Below, piece by piece: positions 36,186 through 46,817 of a stretch of 64,000 nt of DNA. Origin of the DNA: Sandaracinus amylolyticus (GTDB taxonomy: Bacteria; Myxococcota_A; Polyangia; Polyangiales; Sandaracinaceae); contig NZ_CP070225.1 in the NCBI RefSeq assembly GCF_021631985.1, forward strand, positions 10,540,001-10,604,000. The letters are read 5' to 3'. Numbering within the stretch: position 1 is the first letter of the stretch; every line of letters begins with the position of its first letter. Under the pieces are notes generated by a model. It was not told where the DNA came from. It did no database searches and was given only the letters and a program-made list of their open reading frames with translations. The position numbers were made by a program, and so were the translations under genes.

Positions 36186-37505
36186 TCAGCGCACGCGCCG
36201 GCGGCGCGCCATCAGGGCCAGCCCGAGCGCGATTCCTGCGGCGATCGCGCGGTTTTCTCCACCGCGCGAGGCGACCCCGCACCCACACCCCGACACCGTC
36301 TCGCGCCCTCGGGCCACGCCCGCGTCGGCGCCGATCGCGGCGTCCGTCTCGATGATCCCACCGGCGTCCGGCGCGCCCACCGGCCGCACCTCGATCGCGT
36401 CGGCGACGATTGCGATCATCTCGCTCACCGGCTCGCCGCTGTCGTCGTCGACCCGCACCTCGTAGTCCACGCCCGGCTCGAACCCGAAGACGCCGAGCGA
36501 CTGCAGCGCGCCCGCGGTCTGATCGACGATCACCTCGCGCGGCCCTTCGCGCGAGGTGATGGTGTAGGGGGCGACCCGGCTCTCGGCGTACGCCGCGTCG
36601 AGGTGCGCGAAGAGCTCGTACTCGCCGCCCGCCTCGAAGCGCAGTGTCCACGTCGCGTAGTTGGCAGGTGCGGTGTCGTCGGTCGCGTTCGTCCAGCGCA
36701 GCGATCCGCCGTAGCCCGCGTCGGTCGCGGTGCGCCAGTAGCGACGATCACCGCCGAGCGTCGTGCACGCGTCGAGGTCGTCGATCACGCGCCCTCCCGC
36801 GCCGATCACCTCGCACGGCGGGGCCATCCCCATGCCCCAGAAGTCCGCGCCCATCTCGTCCCACACGCGACGCAGCGCCTCGTCGTAGTGCATCGAGCGC
36901 GTCTCGTAGACCGAGCAACCGGTGGGTGTGCAGCCGTTGTAGTAGTGGGTGACGGTCTGGATCCACGCGGTGTGTCCCGCGCCCCCGACCACCACCGAGT
37001 CCATCCACGCGATCGCCTGCTCGCGGGTGTCGACTCCGTCGACGTAGACCGAGCGGATCACCATCGTGACGACGAAGTCGATCGCCGCCTCGACGTTCCC
37101 GGCGATCGACAGGATGCGCTCGCCCTCGCGCGCCAGCGTCTGCTCGTGCGTGCCCGCGTCGAACTGGAACATGCCGAGCCCGCCCTGCAGGTCCTCGCAC
37201 GGTCCGTCGCCCGCGCCCGCGATCACCGGGCCTCCGCCGCAGTCCGCGCTCACCGGGCCCTGACACGCCCACGTCGCCTCGGACCAACAGTGCGCGAGCC
37301 CGGTCTCCGCCTGCGCGATGCCCGCGAGCAGCACGCCGTTGTCGAGCCCCGCGGCCGCGGCGGCATCGCGGATCTGGGTGAGCCGCACCCTTCGCTCCTC
37401 GGCGGTCAGGGTCGACTCGATCACGCCGACCTCGCGACCTGGGCTCTGCGCGCAGCTCGCGAGGACCAGCGCCGCGACCACCACCGACGAGCGCGCGCGT
37501 GTCAT
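36186..37505 (-). CDS. Lysozyme-like exported protein with golvesin-type domain and MYXO-CTERM-like tail
   Basis: This 439-residue protein starts with a lipobox (LVLASCAQS) and ends in a MYXO-CTERM-type sorting signal: SGCGCGVASRG, then a transmembrane helix (AIAAGIALGLALMA) and RRRRVR. The N-terminal domain has the transglycosylase-like pattern ITQAETG/HCWSEA, here AGIAQAETGLAHCWSE, followed by GGLGMFQFDAGTHEQTL. A middle beta domain (YGGSLRWTNATDDTAPANYATW) resembles golvesin-like domains. Cleavage of cell-wall glycan is inferred from the first domain. Having both a lipobox and a C-terminal sorting tail is unusual and worth checking. The 79-bp repeat follows it directly. Confidence 0.8.
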   Translation of the reverse strand: MTRARSSVVVAALVLASCAQSPGREVGVIESTLTAEERRVRLTQIRDAAAAAGLDNGVLLAGIAQAETGLAHCWSEATWACQGPVSADCGGGPVIAGAGDGPCEDLQGGLGMFQFDAGTHEQTLAREGERILSIAGNVEAAIDFVVTMVIRSVYVDGVDTREQAIAWMDSVVVGGAGHTAWIQTVTHYYNGCTPTGCSVYETRSMHYDEALRRVWDEMGADFWGMGMAPPCEVIGAGGRVIDDLDACTTLGGDRRYWRTATDAGYGGSLRWTNATDDTAPANYATWTLRFEAGGEYELFAHLDAAYAESRVAPYTITSREGPREVIVDQTAGALQSLGVFGFEPGVDYEVRVDDDSGEPVSEMIAIVADAIEVRPVGAPDAGGIIETDAAIGADAGVARGRETVSGCGCGVASRGGENRAIAAGIALGLALMARRRRVR

Positions 37506-37529
37506 GCGCGCCGAGAATACACTGACCGC

Positions 37530-37952
37530 TCAGTCCTGTGTTCCGTTGCCGCTGCGATCGCCGCCGAGATCGGGCCTGCGCAGCGCGGTGCCGCTCCGCG
37601 AGATCGCGCCCACCAGCGCCTCGAGCACGGTGCGCGACACCGGCTTCGTCAGCAGATCGGTGGCGAGGTCCGGGTCGACCTCGCGCAGCGCCGTGCGATC
37701 CCCGCTCGAGAGCGCGCGCCGCGTGATGCCGAGCGCGCGCGCTCGCTCGAGCACCGCGGTGCCGAGCCCGTCGGGCAGGTGCAGATCGCTCAGCACCATC
37801 GTGAAGCCCGCGCCCGGGACGAGCTGCGCGAGGCCGTCGGTGACGCACTCCACCGCGACCACCTCGGCGCCCGCCTCCTCGAGGATCCGCCGCAACGCCA
37901 AGCGCAAGGTCGGCTCGTCCTCCACGATCAGGACTCGTTGGCGTGGGCTCAT
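37530..37952 (-). CDS. Single-domain response regulator
   Basis: This 140-residue protein is a CheY-type receiver without an output domain. It shows the acidic pair EDE at 11-13, the phospho-acceptor Asp56 in LSDLHLPDG, Ser in ALSSGD and Lys in TKPV. All the residues for phosphotransfer are there. A basic and polar tail of about 20 residues follows the last helix. It probably passes a signal by protein contact or competes for phosphate. The partial histidine kinase in this window is 37 kb away, so no cognate kinase is evident. The rhomboid gene lies just upstream on the same strand, about 40 bases away. Confidence 0.9.
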   Translation of the reverse strand: MSPRQRVLIVEDEPTLRLALRRILEEAGAEVVAVECVTDGLAQLVPGAGFTMVLSDLHLPDGLGTAVLERARALGITRRALSSGDRTALREVDPDLATDLLTKPVSRTVLEALVGAISRSGTALRRPDLGGDRSGNGTQD

Positions 37953-37992
37953 GGGCCTGGCTCCGACTGCATGTCCACCTCCGCGCGAGCCT

Positions 37993-38607
37993 TCACGCGC
38001 GCGCCGCCTTCTCGCGCCGCGCGAGCACCCACGCCATGAGGGCCCCCGCGAGGAACCCGAAGAGATGGGCCTCCCACGACACGCCCGGGGTGCCCGGGAG
38101 CACGCCCCACACGAGCCCGCCGTAGAGCACCGCGACCAGGAGCGACCCCAGGATCGTGCTCACGCGCCGCTCGAACCATCCGCCGAGCAGCAGGTAGCCG
38201 AGCCACCCGAAGACGAGCCCGCTCGCGCCGATGTGCACGCTGCCGGTCTGCCCGAACATCCACACGCCGAGCCCACCGAGCACGATCACCGCGGCGCTCA
38301 CCGCGAAGAAGTGCCAGGTCTCGCGCAGCATCACGAACCAGCCGAGCACGATCAGCGGCACCGTGTTCGCGATGAGGTGCGGGAACCCCGCGTGGAGGAA
38401 GGGCGAGAGCGGGATGCCGATCAATCCCGCGATCTCGCGCGGACGGATGCCGAACGCGTCGAGGTAGCCGCCGAGGAAGACGTCGACGATCTCCTCGGCC
38501 CACAGCACCGCGACGAGGATCGCGAGCACGAGGCCGTGCAGCTTCAGCTCGCGACCGAGGTCGGCGAACGTCGGCTCGCGAACGCGCTTCGTCGGTGCAG
38601 CGGCCAT
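37993..38607 (-). CDS. Rhomboid-family intramembrane serine protease
   Basis: This is a 204-residue six-helix membrane protein. The catalytic Ser lies in HIGASGLVFGWLG (GASG motif) and the catalytic His in SWEAHLFGFLAGAL. The oxyanion-type residues are in FLHAGFPHLIANTVPL (HxxxN). Rhomboids cut transmembrane helices of other proteins inside the membrane. The first helix starts at ELKLHGLVLAILVAVLWAEEIV. The start is taken at MAAAPTKRV, because the 13 codons before it are unlikely. No substrate can be named; several single-pass exported proteins are encoded nearby, including the MYXO-CTERM-like one. Confidence 0.9.
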   Translation of the reverse strand: MAAAPTKRVREPTFADLGRELKLHGLVLAILVAVLWAEEIVDVFLGGYLDAFGIRPREIAGLIGIPLSPFLHAGFPHLIANTVPLIVLGWFVMLRETWHFFAVSAAVIVLGGLGVWMFGQTGSVHIGASGLVFGWLGYLLLGGWFERRVSTILGSLLVAVLYGGLVWGVLPGTPGVSWEAHLFGFLAGALMAWVLARREKAARA

Positions 38608-38770
38608 CGTGCCTTCGAACAGGCTAGCAGACGCGGTCCTTCCCATCGCTCACCCCGCGGGCGCGGTGGCGTCGCGTCGCGCGTGGGGCGGAGTGCCTCG
38701 CGGTGCGGCCCTCTCGCACGTCCCCGGCACGGGCACGCGCGATGCGATGCCCGTGGCCAGGAGGCCGGAC

Positions 38771-39097
38771 ATGCCGCGGTGGAGCCCGAAGGACGAGCGC
38801 AAGTACGAGCACATCAAGGAGAGCCAGGAGGAGCGCGGCACGCCCGCCCCGCGCGCGAAGCAGATCGCGGCGCGCACCGTGAACAAGCAGCGCCGCCAGG
38901 AGGGCCGCACGCCCAACAAGACGACGCAGGGAACGGGCAACCCGCGGCGCTCGCTCGAGGACCGCACCAAGCAGGAGCTCGTGAACCTCGCGCGCGAGAA
39001 GGGCATCGCGTCGCCGAGCCGGAAGAAGAAGGACGAGCTGGTGCGCGAGCTGCGGAGCGGTCATCGCGCGGCCGCACGTCGCTCGCGCTCGCGTTGA
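38771..39097 (+). CDS. Small basic protein with Rho-N/SAP-like C-terminal motif
   Basis: This 108-residue, Lys/Arg-rich protein begins MPRWSPKDERKYEHIKESQE. This motif is shared by a widespread family of small bacterial proteins of unclear role (previously noted as plasmid-stabilisation-like). The C-terminal half (TKQELVNLAREKGI, KKKDELVRELRSG) fits a Rho N-terminal or SAP-type helix-extended-helix that binds nucleic acid. A perfect AGGAGG lies six bases before the ATG, which fixes the start. The high positive charge suggests binding to DNA or RNA. Probably cytosolic. Confidence 0.85.
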   Translation: MPRWSPKDERKYEHIKESQEERGTPAPRAKQIAARTVNKQRRQEGRTPNKTTQGTGNPRRSLEDRTKQELVNLAREKGIASPSRKKKDELVRELRSGHRAAARRSRSR

Positions 39098-39130
39098 TCG
39101 GGGGGCGCGCGGCGGGTAAGTCGGCTCGCC

Positions 39131-39616
39131 ATGACGAAGACGACCGACCTCTGCGATGCCCATCCCGAGCTCGTGCGCGTGTGCGATCCGATCTTCCGCT
39201 CGTACGGCGCGCGCGTCGTGTTCGACGGACCGATCGCGACGCTGAAGATCCACGAGGACAACGCGCTGGTGCGCAAAGCGCTCGAGGAGCCGGGCGCGGG
39301 GCGCGTGCTCGTGGTCGACGGCGGAGGATCGATGCGGCGCGCGCTGGTGGGCGATCAGCTCGCGGCGCTCGGCGCGAAGAACGGCTGGTCGGGCGTGGTC
39401 GTCTACGGGTGCATCCGCGACAGCGCGGACATCGCGACGATCGATCTCGGGGTCGTCGCGCTGGGCACCCACCCGCGCAAGAGCGACAAGCGCGGAGTCG
39501 GCGTGGTGAACGAGCCGGTGACGTTCGCGGGCGTGACGTTCGTGCCGGGGCAGCACGTGTGGGTCGATCACGACGGCGTCGTCGTCACCGAGCGCAAGGT
39601 CGAGGTCAGCGGGTGA
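39131..39616 (+). CDS. rraA: RraA family protein (regulator of RNase E activity / HMG aldolase fold)
   Basis: This 161-residue protein belongs to the RraA family. Key motifs are VDGGGSMRRALVGDQLAALG, followed by NGWSGVVVYGCIRDSADI, the conserved GCIRD loop. RraA binds and inhibits RNase E in some bacteria; other members with the same fold act as 4-hydroxy-4-methyl-2-oxoglutarate aldolases, and the sequence alone does not decide. The metal-binding Arg and Asp (GxxxD and IRD) are present. It starts about 30 bases after the small basic protein on the same strand, which may also bind RNA. The 3' end overlaps the next minus-strand gene by 11 bases. Confidence 0.92.
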   Translation: MTKTTDLCDAHPELVRVCDPIFRSYGARVVFDGPIATLKIHEDNALVRKALEEPGAGRVLVVDGGGSMRRALVGDQLAALGAKNGWSGVVVYGCIRDSADIATIDLGVVALGTHPRKSDKRGVGVVNEPVTFAGVTFVPGQHVWVDHDGVVVTERKVEVSG

Positions 39617-40241
39617 GATCGAACGCGGCGCGCCGCTTCGCCTTCGCGGCGGAGCGCAGCGCGCCGCGCACCACGAGCGCGCCGAGCTGAGAGCCCAGGA
39701 TCGCGAGAAGCAGCGTCGGCTCGACGGTCCAGCGCGACACGAGCGAGAGCAGCAGCCCGGTGCCGACGCACACGCCGAGGATCCGGAACCACACCGGCCG
39801 CCCGCGCACGCCGCCGAAGCGCGCCGCGCGCAGGCTCAGCAGCGCGAGCGCCAGCGCCGACGCCAGCACGAGCGGCAGCGCGACCACCGTGAGCGCGATG
39901 TCGGCCCATCGCCCGACGCCCTCGGTGCGCGGGTGCGGCAGGACGAGCCCCTCGACGATGCCCGGCTCGTCGTCCGGTCCTTCCACGTCGAAGCCGTCCT
40001 TCACCGCGGCGACGGTGACCAGCGCGCGCGCCTCGTCGCTCGTCACGTCGCGGATCGGCGTGCGCGGCTTCGCAGGCTCGGCTGGCCGCGCCGGCTCGCG
40101 ATAGGCCTCGTTCTTCTTCGCGACCGGCGGCGCGGCGGGCGCGTCCTTCTTCTTCGCCGCCTGGAACGCGCCGCAGTGCGGACAACGCACCGCGGTCGGG
40201 CTCATCGCCCGACCGCACGAATCACAAGCCCTGCCTCCCAT
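39606..40241 (-). CDS. Zinc-ribbon membrane protein, hypothetical
   Basis: This 211-residue protein starts with a double CxxC zinc ribbon (CDSCGRAM, RCPHCGAF), followed by a charged Lys/Ala/Pro linker and a short acidic domain. Two or three transmembrane helices follow, ADIALTVVALPLVLASALALALLSL and GLLLSLVSRW onwards. Such zinc-ribbon plus helix proteins are common in myxobacteria and mostly unstudied. It lies 36 bases after guaB, on the same strand, and may be cotranscribed with it. No catalytic motif is visible. Confidence 0.8.
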   Translation of the reverse strand: MGGRACDSCGRAMSPTAVRCPHCGAFQAAKKKDAPAAPPVAKKNEAYREPARPAEPAKPRTPIRDVTSDEARALVTVAAVKDGFDVEGPDDEPGIVEGLVLPHPRTEGVGRWADIALTVVALPLVLASALALALLSLRAARFGGVRGRPVWFRILGVCVGTGLLLSLVSRWTVEPTLLLAILGSQLGALVVRGALRSAAKAKRRAAFDLTR

Positions 40242-40277
40242 GCCGCGAGTATGACCCGCGGCACCGAGGACGAGCGA

Positions 40278-42783
<2,506 letters not shown>

Positions 42784-42874
42784 CGCGAATGGCGGGAGCA
42801 ATCCGAGGACCGCGCTCTTCCCGCGAGGCAGCGCGCCTCAGCGGCTCGCCTACCGTCCGCGCGCTCCGGAGGGC

Positions 42875-43129
42875 TCAGGGCTCGCGCTGCAGATGCTCGG
42901 CGGCGTCGTGCCGGCCCTGCTTGATCACGCCGCCCGGGATCGCGGCCACGATCGACTCGAGCGTCGCGCCGGGCAGGCGCGCTGCGTCGTGCACGCGGCG
43001 CTCGATCTCGTCGGGGTCGTCGTTGCCGAGCATCCACTCCGCGTAGCGGCGATCGCCGTCGGCCACGATGATGCGCATGCCCGGCATGCGGATGAAGCGA
43101 TCGACGTGCAGCGCCATGAGCACGATCAT
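42875..43129 (-). CDS. Small hypothetical protein, 84 residues
   Basis: This short cytosolic protein (MIVLMALHVDRFIRMPGMRI) has one predicted alpha/beta module: strand MRIIVADGDRRYAEW, then helix RRVHDAARL, then ESIVAAIPGGVIKQGR. It has no signal peptide. Codon bias matches the neighbours, so it is probably a real gene. It sits between the helical lipoprotein and the broken gene downstream, all on the minus strand. I do not recognise the family. Confidence 0.6.
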   Translation of the reverse strand: MIVLMALHVDRFIRMPGMRIIVADGDRRYAEWMLGNDDPDEIERRVHDAARLPGATLESIVAAIPGGVIKQGRHDAAEHLQREP

Positions 43130-43178
43130 CGACGCGCGCGCTCACCCGACAACACAGGCGAGCGCGCGCTCCGATCGC

Positions 43179-43510
43179 TCAGCGGCAGGTCTGGGCGCGC
43201 GGCACCGTCTGGGGCTGGCAGGTGAGCGGCTGGCAAACGGTCACCCACTGGCCCACCGCGCCGCACGGCGCGACCGCGCCGCTCCAGCCCGACGTCATCG
43301 AGCACGAGAGCGAGCCCGAGCAGCGCCCGACGATCGGGTCCGACGACTGCACCGTGCCGTCGCGCACGCGCCCCAGCGCCCGTCGTCGTCCTCGAGCGTG
43401 ACCGGCCCGTCCTCGCGCACGAAGAAGCGATAGGTCGCGGTCGTCGTGCTCTCGGCGACGATCGAGATCGTGCGCGGGTTCTCCGGGCACCACGGGGCGC
43501 GCGCGGAAAC
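43179..43510 (-). pseudogene. Cys-rich protein fragment disrupted by a frameshift
   Basis: Two parts of one protein appear in different frames. The upstream part (APWCPENPRTISIVAESTTT, FFVREDGPVTLEDDDGRW) is open in one frame, and the downstream part (DGTVQSSDPIVGRCSGSLSC, GQWVTVCQPLTCQ) continues in another. The change occurs near the C4 run at 43371-43374 on the plus strand; one extra base there would join them. There is no good start codon for the upstream part before the divergent enoyl-CoA hydratase gene. It may be a decayed lipoprotein gene or a base error in the sequence. Confidence 0.55.
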
Positions 43511-43560
43511 GGGGAGCGACCTGGAATCGTCCAGGGCGAGCCGTGGTATCTCCCGCGCCC

Positions 43561-44352
43561 ATGAGCCACCAGCCCACGGTCCACCTCGAGCGCGACGAGC
43601 ACGGCGTCGTCACGCTGATCCTCGACGACGCGAAGCGCCGCAACGCGATGACACCCGAGCTCGGCGATGCGCTCGCGGCGCGGGTGCGCGAGCTGGTGAA
43701 GGACGAGACGGTGCGCGCGGTGGTGCTCACCGGCGCGGGCGGCGCGTTCTCGGGGGGCGGCGATCTCGCGATGCTCGAGCGGCTCCGCACCGTGAGCGCC
43801 GCGGAGGCCGAGTCGTTCATGCTCGACTTCTACGCGCGCTACCTGTCGATCACGCAGCTCGGGGTGCCGACCCTCGCCGCGATCGAAGGACCGGCGATCG
43901 GCGCGGGGCTCTGCGTGGCGCTGGCCTGCGATCTCTGCGTCGTCGACGAGGACGCGAAGCTCGCGCTCAACTTCGCGAAGCTCGGCCTCCACCCCGGCAT
44001 GGGCGCGACCTACCTCGCGCCGCTGCGAGCCGGCCCGATGCGGGGCGCCGAGCTGCTCTACACCGGGCGCCGCTTCGACGGGCGCGAGGCAGTACGGCTG
44101 GGCCTCGCGCTCGAAGCGGTGAAGGCGAGCGACGTGCGCGCGCGAGCCGTCACGATCGCGCGTGAGATCGCCAGCGCCGCGCCGCTCGCGATCCGCGGGC
44201 TGCATCGGGTGATGGGCATCGATCGCGGCGCGCTGATGGCCGCGCTCGCCCACGAAGCGCGCGAGCAGGCGGTGAGCTACGCGAGCGCGGATCTCGGCGA
44301 AGGCTTGAAGGCCGCGAGCGAGAAGCGCGCGCCGAAGTTCGCGGGCCGCTGA
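43561..44352 (+). CDS. Enoyl-CoA hydratase/isomerase family protein
   Basis: This 263-residue crotonase-family enzyme probably adds water to a 2-enoyl-CoA or isomerises it. The oxyanion-hole motifs are GAGGAFSGGGDLAML and PAIGAGLCVALACDLCV, and LGLHPGMGATYLAPLRAG follows. The last of these usually supplies a catalytic Glu (here the G-M-G-A-T region has none in the usual place), so hydratase activity versus isomerase or another reaction is open. The rest of the fold, including the C-terminal EGLKAASEKRAPKFAGR, is normal. No other beta-oxidation genes are adjacent. Confidence 0.88.
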   Translation: MSHQPTVHLERDEHGVVTLILDDAKRRNAMTPELGDALAARVRELVKDETVRAVVLTGAGGAFSGGGDLAMLERLRTVSAAEAESFMLDFYARYLSITQLGVPTLAAIEGPAIGAGLCVALACDLCVVDEDAKLALNFAKLGLHPGMGATYLAPLRAGPMRGAELLYTGRRFDGREAVRLGLALEAVKASDVRARAVTIAREIASAAPLAIRGLHRVMGIDRGALMAALAHEAREQAVSYASADLGEGLKAASEKRAPKFAGR

Positions 44353-44388
44353 GTGGACGCGCGCCGACATCCCTGAGATCGTCCGCGC

Positions 44389-45636
44389 ATGCGCGCTGTC
44401 CTGCTGTCTGCGCTGATCCTCCTGAGCGGCTGTCACGAGGCCCGCGTCGCCGAGAGCGATGCGGGCGCGCTCGAGCCCGACGCCCCGCGCCCACCCGAGG
44501 GGCCAGTCCCCGAGCACTGCGAGCTCGATTGGATCGTCGAGCGCGCTGCGCGTGCCGACGCACTGCCGTCCGCCGATCTCGCCATCGCCGAGGGCGAGGT
44601 CGTCATCGCGCGGCTCTCGGGCCTCGATCCGACGACGGTCGGCGACACCGTGACCCTCGGGGTGAGCGCCGGGGGCGACCTCGCGTTCGAGCGAACGTTC
44701 TCGATCGGTCTCGAGCTGCTCCAGGTCGGCGGGCACGTCGTCGTCCAGCGCACCGATCGGTCCTCCGATTCCCACCGCATCGAGTGGGTCGCGCTCGATC
44801 CGCGGACCGGCGCCGACCGCAGCGCGCTCGCGCGCATCGACGTGGCGCCCGGGGTCGACGTCTTCGCGCGCTCGATGCTCGCGATCGGCGGCGGCCGCTA
44901 CCTCGTCGAGGGGTGGGTCATGGGTGAGCTCGTCGACCGAGAGGGCCGGGCGACGTCGTTCCCCGATCGGTCGAACGCGCTGCTGCTGGTCGACGAGGCG
45001 GGGCTGGTCCGCGCCACGTCCATCGAGGGCTTCAGGCTCTGGCTCTCGAGCGCGGGCGAGCAGGTCGTCGCGATCGTCGAGGCCGCGGCTCCGGGGTGCG
45101 TCTTCGACGCGTGCTTCGGAGCGGGCACCACGCGGCTGCAGCTGCGCGGCGACGGCTCGGCGTCGCCGCTGGCTCCGCTCTCGTCGTGGGCGGGTCTCCG
45201 GGAGTACCGCCACGCCGGCAGCGAGTCGTTCGCGATCGCGTCGTACGACCACGTCACGGCGTTCGGCGACGACGGCGCGGAGCGGTGGTCCGAGGCGCTG
45301 CCGGCGCGCTTCAACCTCTGGGATCTCGAGCTCGACCTCGCGCGGCGGAGGGTCGTGGCGTTGACGTCGATCGGGACCGACGAGTCGTGGAGCTACGCCG
45401 GCCGCGCCATCGAGACCGGCCCCGCGACGCGCGAGCTGTTCCTCGAGATCGACGCCGATGACGGCTCGCCGCGGCGGTGGTGGTCGATGGCCACGGAGAT
45501 CGGCAGGTCGGGCGCGATGGAGTGGGCGCTCGGCGCGTCGGGACGGTTCTACGTCGCTGGCAACGCCCAGCCCGAGGTCGAGCTCTGCGGCCGCGTGATC
45601 CGCGACGCGGTGTTCGTCGCAGCGCTCCGACCCTGA
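44389..45636 (+). CDS. Lipoprotein with propeller-like repeats
   Basis: This 415-residue lipoprotein has its lipobox at LILLSGCHEA and a short Asp/Pro linker. The mature part has recurring strand units such as GRYLVEGWVMG, NALLLVDEAGLVRAT, ESFAIASYDHVTAFG and GRFYVAGNAQPE. This pattern resembles the beta-propellers in many secreted myxobacterial lipoproteins. Three Cys pairs near residues 240 and 400 may form disulfides. It starts 37 bases after the enoyl-CoA hydratase gene. Function unknown. Confidence 0.75.
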   Translation: MRAVLLSALILLSGCHEARVAESDAGALEPDAPRPPEGPVPEHCELDWIVERAARADALPSADLAIAEGEVVIARLSGLDPTTVGDTVTLGVSAGGDLAFERTFSIGLELLQVGGHVVVQRTDRSSDSHRIEWVALDPRTGADRSALARIDVAPGVDVFARSMLAIGGGRYLVEGWVMGELVDREGRATSFPDRSNALLLVDEAGLVRATSIEGFRLWLSSAGEQVVAIVEAAAPGCVFDACFGAGTTRLQLRGDGSASPLAPLSSWAGLREYRHAGSESFAIASYDHVTAFGDDGAERWSEALPARFNLWDLELDLARRRVVALTSIGTDESWSYAGRAIETGPATRELFLEIDADDGSPRRWWSMATEIGRSGAMEWALGASGRFYVAGNAQPEVELCGRVIRDAVFVAALRP

Positions 45637-45679
45637 GCCGTCGCGAGCGAGTACCATCGCGCGCCAAGGGGGCTCTGCC

Positions 45680-46417
45680 ATGACTCGCTCGTTCGCCGCT
45701 CGTGATCTGATCTCACTGCCGTCCGTCACCGCCGAGGACGCGTACGCGCTCGCTTCGCAGCTCTTGACCGAGGCCCGCGAGGCCCGCGCTCCCGCCGCCG
45801 TCGGCGATCGCCTCGACTCGCTCGAGGCCGCGCGAGGCCTGCTCTCCGCGCAGCTCCTCAGCCGCCGCGTCGGCCCGGGCGTCAATCCCCTCTCCGCGGT
45901 CGAGGCCGATCGCGCGCTCGACGACGCCTGGGGCCTCATGAGCCAGTGGCTCGGCGCGTTCCGACGCCTCGACGACCTCCTGCAGGCATCGGAGGTCGCC
46001 GAGCTCCACAGCTTCCTCTTCGGCGAGGGCCTCACGTTCCTCTCGCTCAAGTTCAAGGCCGAGTGGACCGCGTCGGAGACGCGCGTCACCGCGCTCCGCA
46101 CCCGCCGCAACGAGGATCTCGTGCGCGCGCTCGGCGGCGGGCCCTTCCTCGATCGCCTCTTCGCGGCGCACGCGCGCTACGGCGAGGCGCTCGGGATCAC
46201 CGCGCCGGCGCCGGTCGCGAACGACACCAAGGTGCGGGAGGCGCTCGACGGCGTGCTCGACGCGATCCGCGACTACGTCGTCGCGGTCGCGAGCACCGTG
46301 CGCCGCGATCGGCCGGCCACCGTGAAGCGCGCCGACCAGCTCCTCCGCCCGCTCACCGAGTGGCAGAGCGAGCCGCGCGAGGCCCCGACCGGAGGGGATC
46401 CCCCGCCCGCGACGTGA
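45680..46417 (+). CDS. Hypothetical helical protein, 245 residues
   Basis: This is a cytosolic, mainly helical protein without signal peptide. It begins MTRSFAARDLISLPSVTAEDAYALASQLL. A central region (AELHSFLFGEGLTFLSLKFKAEW) and a later one (VREALDGVLDAIRDYVVAVAS) look conserved. AAGGGGG before the ATG serves as the ribosome binding site. It ends before the tandem repeat region. It may be related to helical proteins that occur near lipoproteins in myxobacteria, but I cannot name the family. Confidence 0.7.
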   Translation: MTRSFAARDLISLPSVTAEDAYALASQLLTEAREARAPAAVGDRLDSLEAARGLLSAQLLSRRVGPGVNPLSAVEADRALDDAWGLMSQWLGAFRRLDDLLQASEVAELHSFLFGEGLTFLSLKFKAEWTASETRVTALRTRRNEDLVRALGGGPFLDRLFAAHARYGEALGITAPAPVANDTKVREALDGVLDAIRDYVVAVASTVRRDRPATVKRADQLLRPLTEWQSEPREAPTGGDPPPAT

Positions 46418-46485
46418 TCGATCGGGGGCTCTGGACCCCGAGAGGGTCAAGACAACGGCACGCGTGTCGACCGACGTTGGCCTCA

Positions 46486-46643
46486 GGGGTCGACCGAACG
46501 GCACGCGTGTCGATCGTTCGGGGGTAGCCACCCCCAATCATCGAGATCGATCCCGTCGAGACGCCCCCCGCGGGGTCGACCGAACGACACCCGTGTCGAT
46601 CGTTCGGGGGTAGCCGCCCCCAACTACCGGGATCGATCCCGTC
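46486..46643. repeat. Tandem repeat, two 72-bp copies with 86-bp period, each with palindromes
   Basis: Copy 1 (46486-46557) and copy 2 (46572-46643) share GGGGTCGACCGAACG, then GTGTCGATCGTTCGGGGGTAG, and end GATCGATCCCGTC. A third, partial unit with ACGGCACGCGTGTCGACCG lies at about 46454-46473. Each copy has arms CCGAACG and CGTTCGG around a CACGCGTG-like centre, and a small hairpin GGGGGTAGCCACCCCC. The repeats fill part of the 400-base gap between the two plus-strand genes; nothing else is seen in that gap except a terminator-like hairpin. Confidence 0.75.
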
Positions 46644-46646
46644 AGC

Positions 46647-46669
46647 GCGACCCCTCGGGGGCTTTTTCT
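46647..46669 (+). terminator. Rho-independent-type terminator after the tandem repeats
   Basis: The stem GACCCC-TC-GGGGGC is followed by TTTTTCTC, the classical form of an intrinsic terminator. It lies about 230 bases after the stop of the preceding plus-strand gene and after the tandem palindromes. It would end transcripts that pass through the repeats. Confidence 0.55.
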
Positions 46670-46817
46670 CGGTTGCCCCCAGTGATCCCGAGCCCTGCGG
46701 CGGCGCCGTGATCATCGTGGACGGGCACCAGCCGCGAGCGCGCGGTCGGTGGCTGGGTCGCGGCGGCCGCCGCGACGCAGGAAGCTCCGGTCACTCTCGC
46801 TCCGTAGACCGCAGCGC

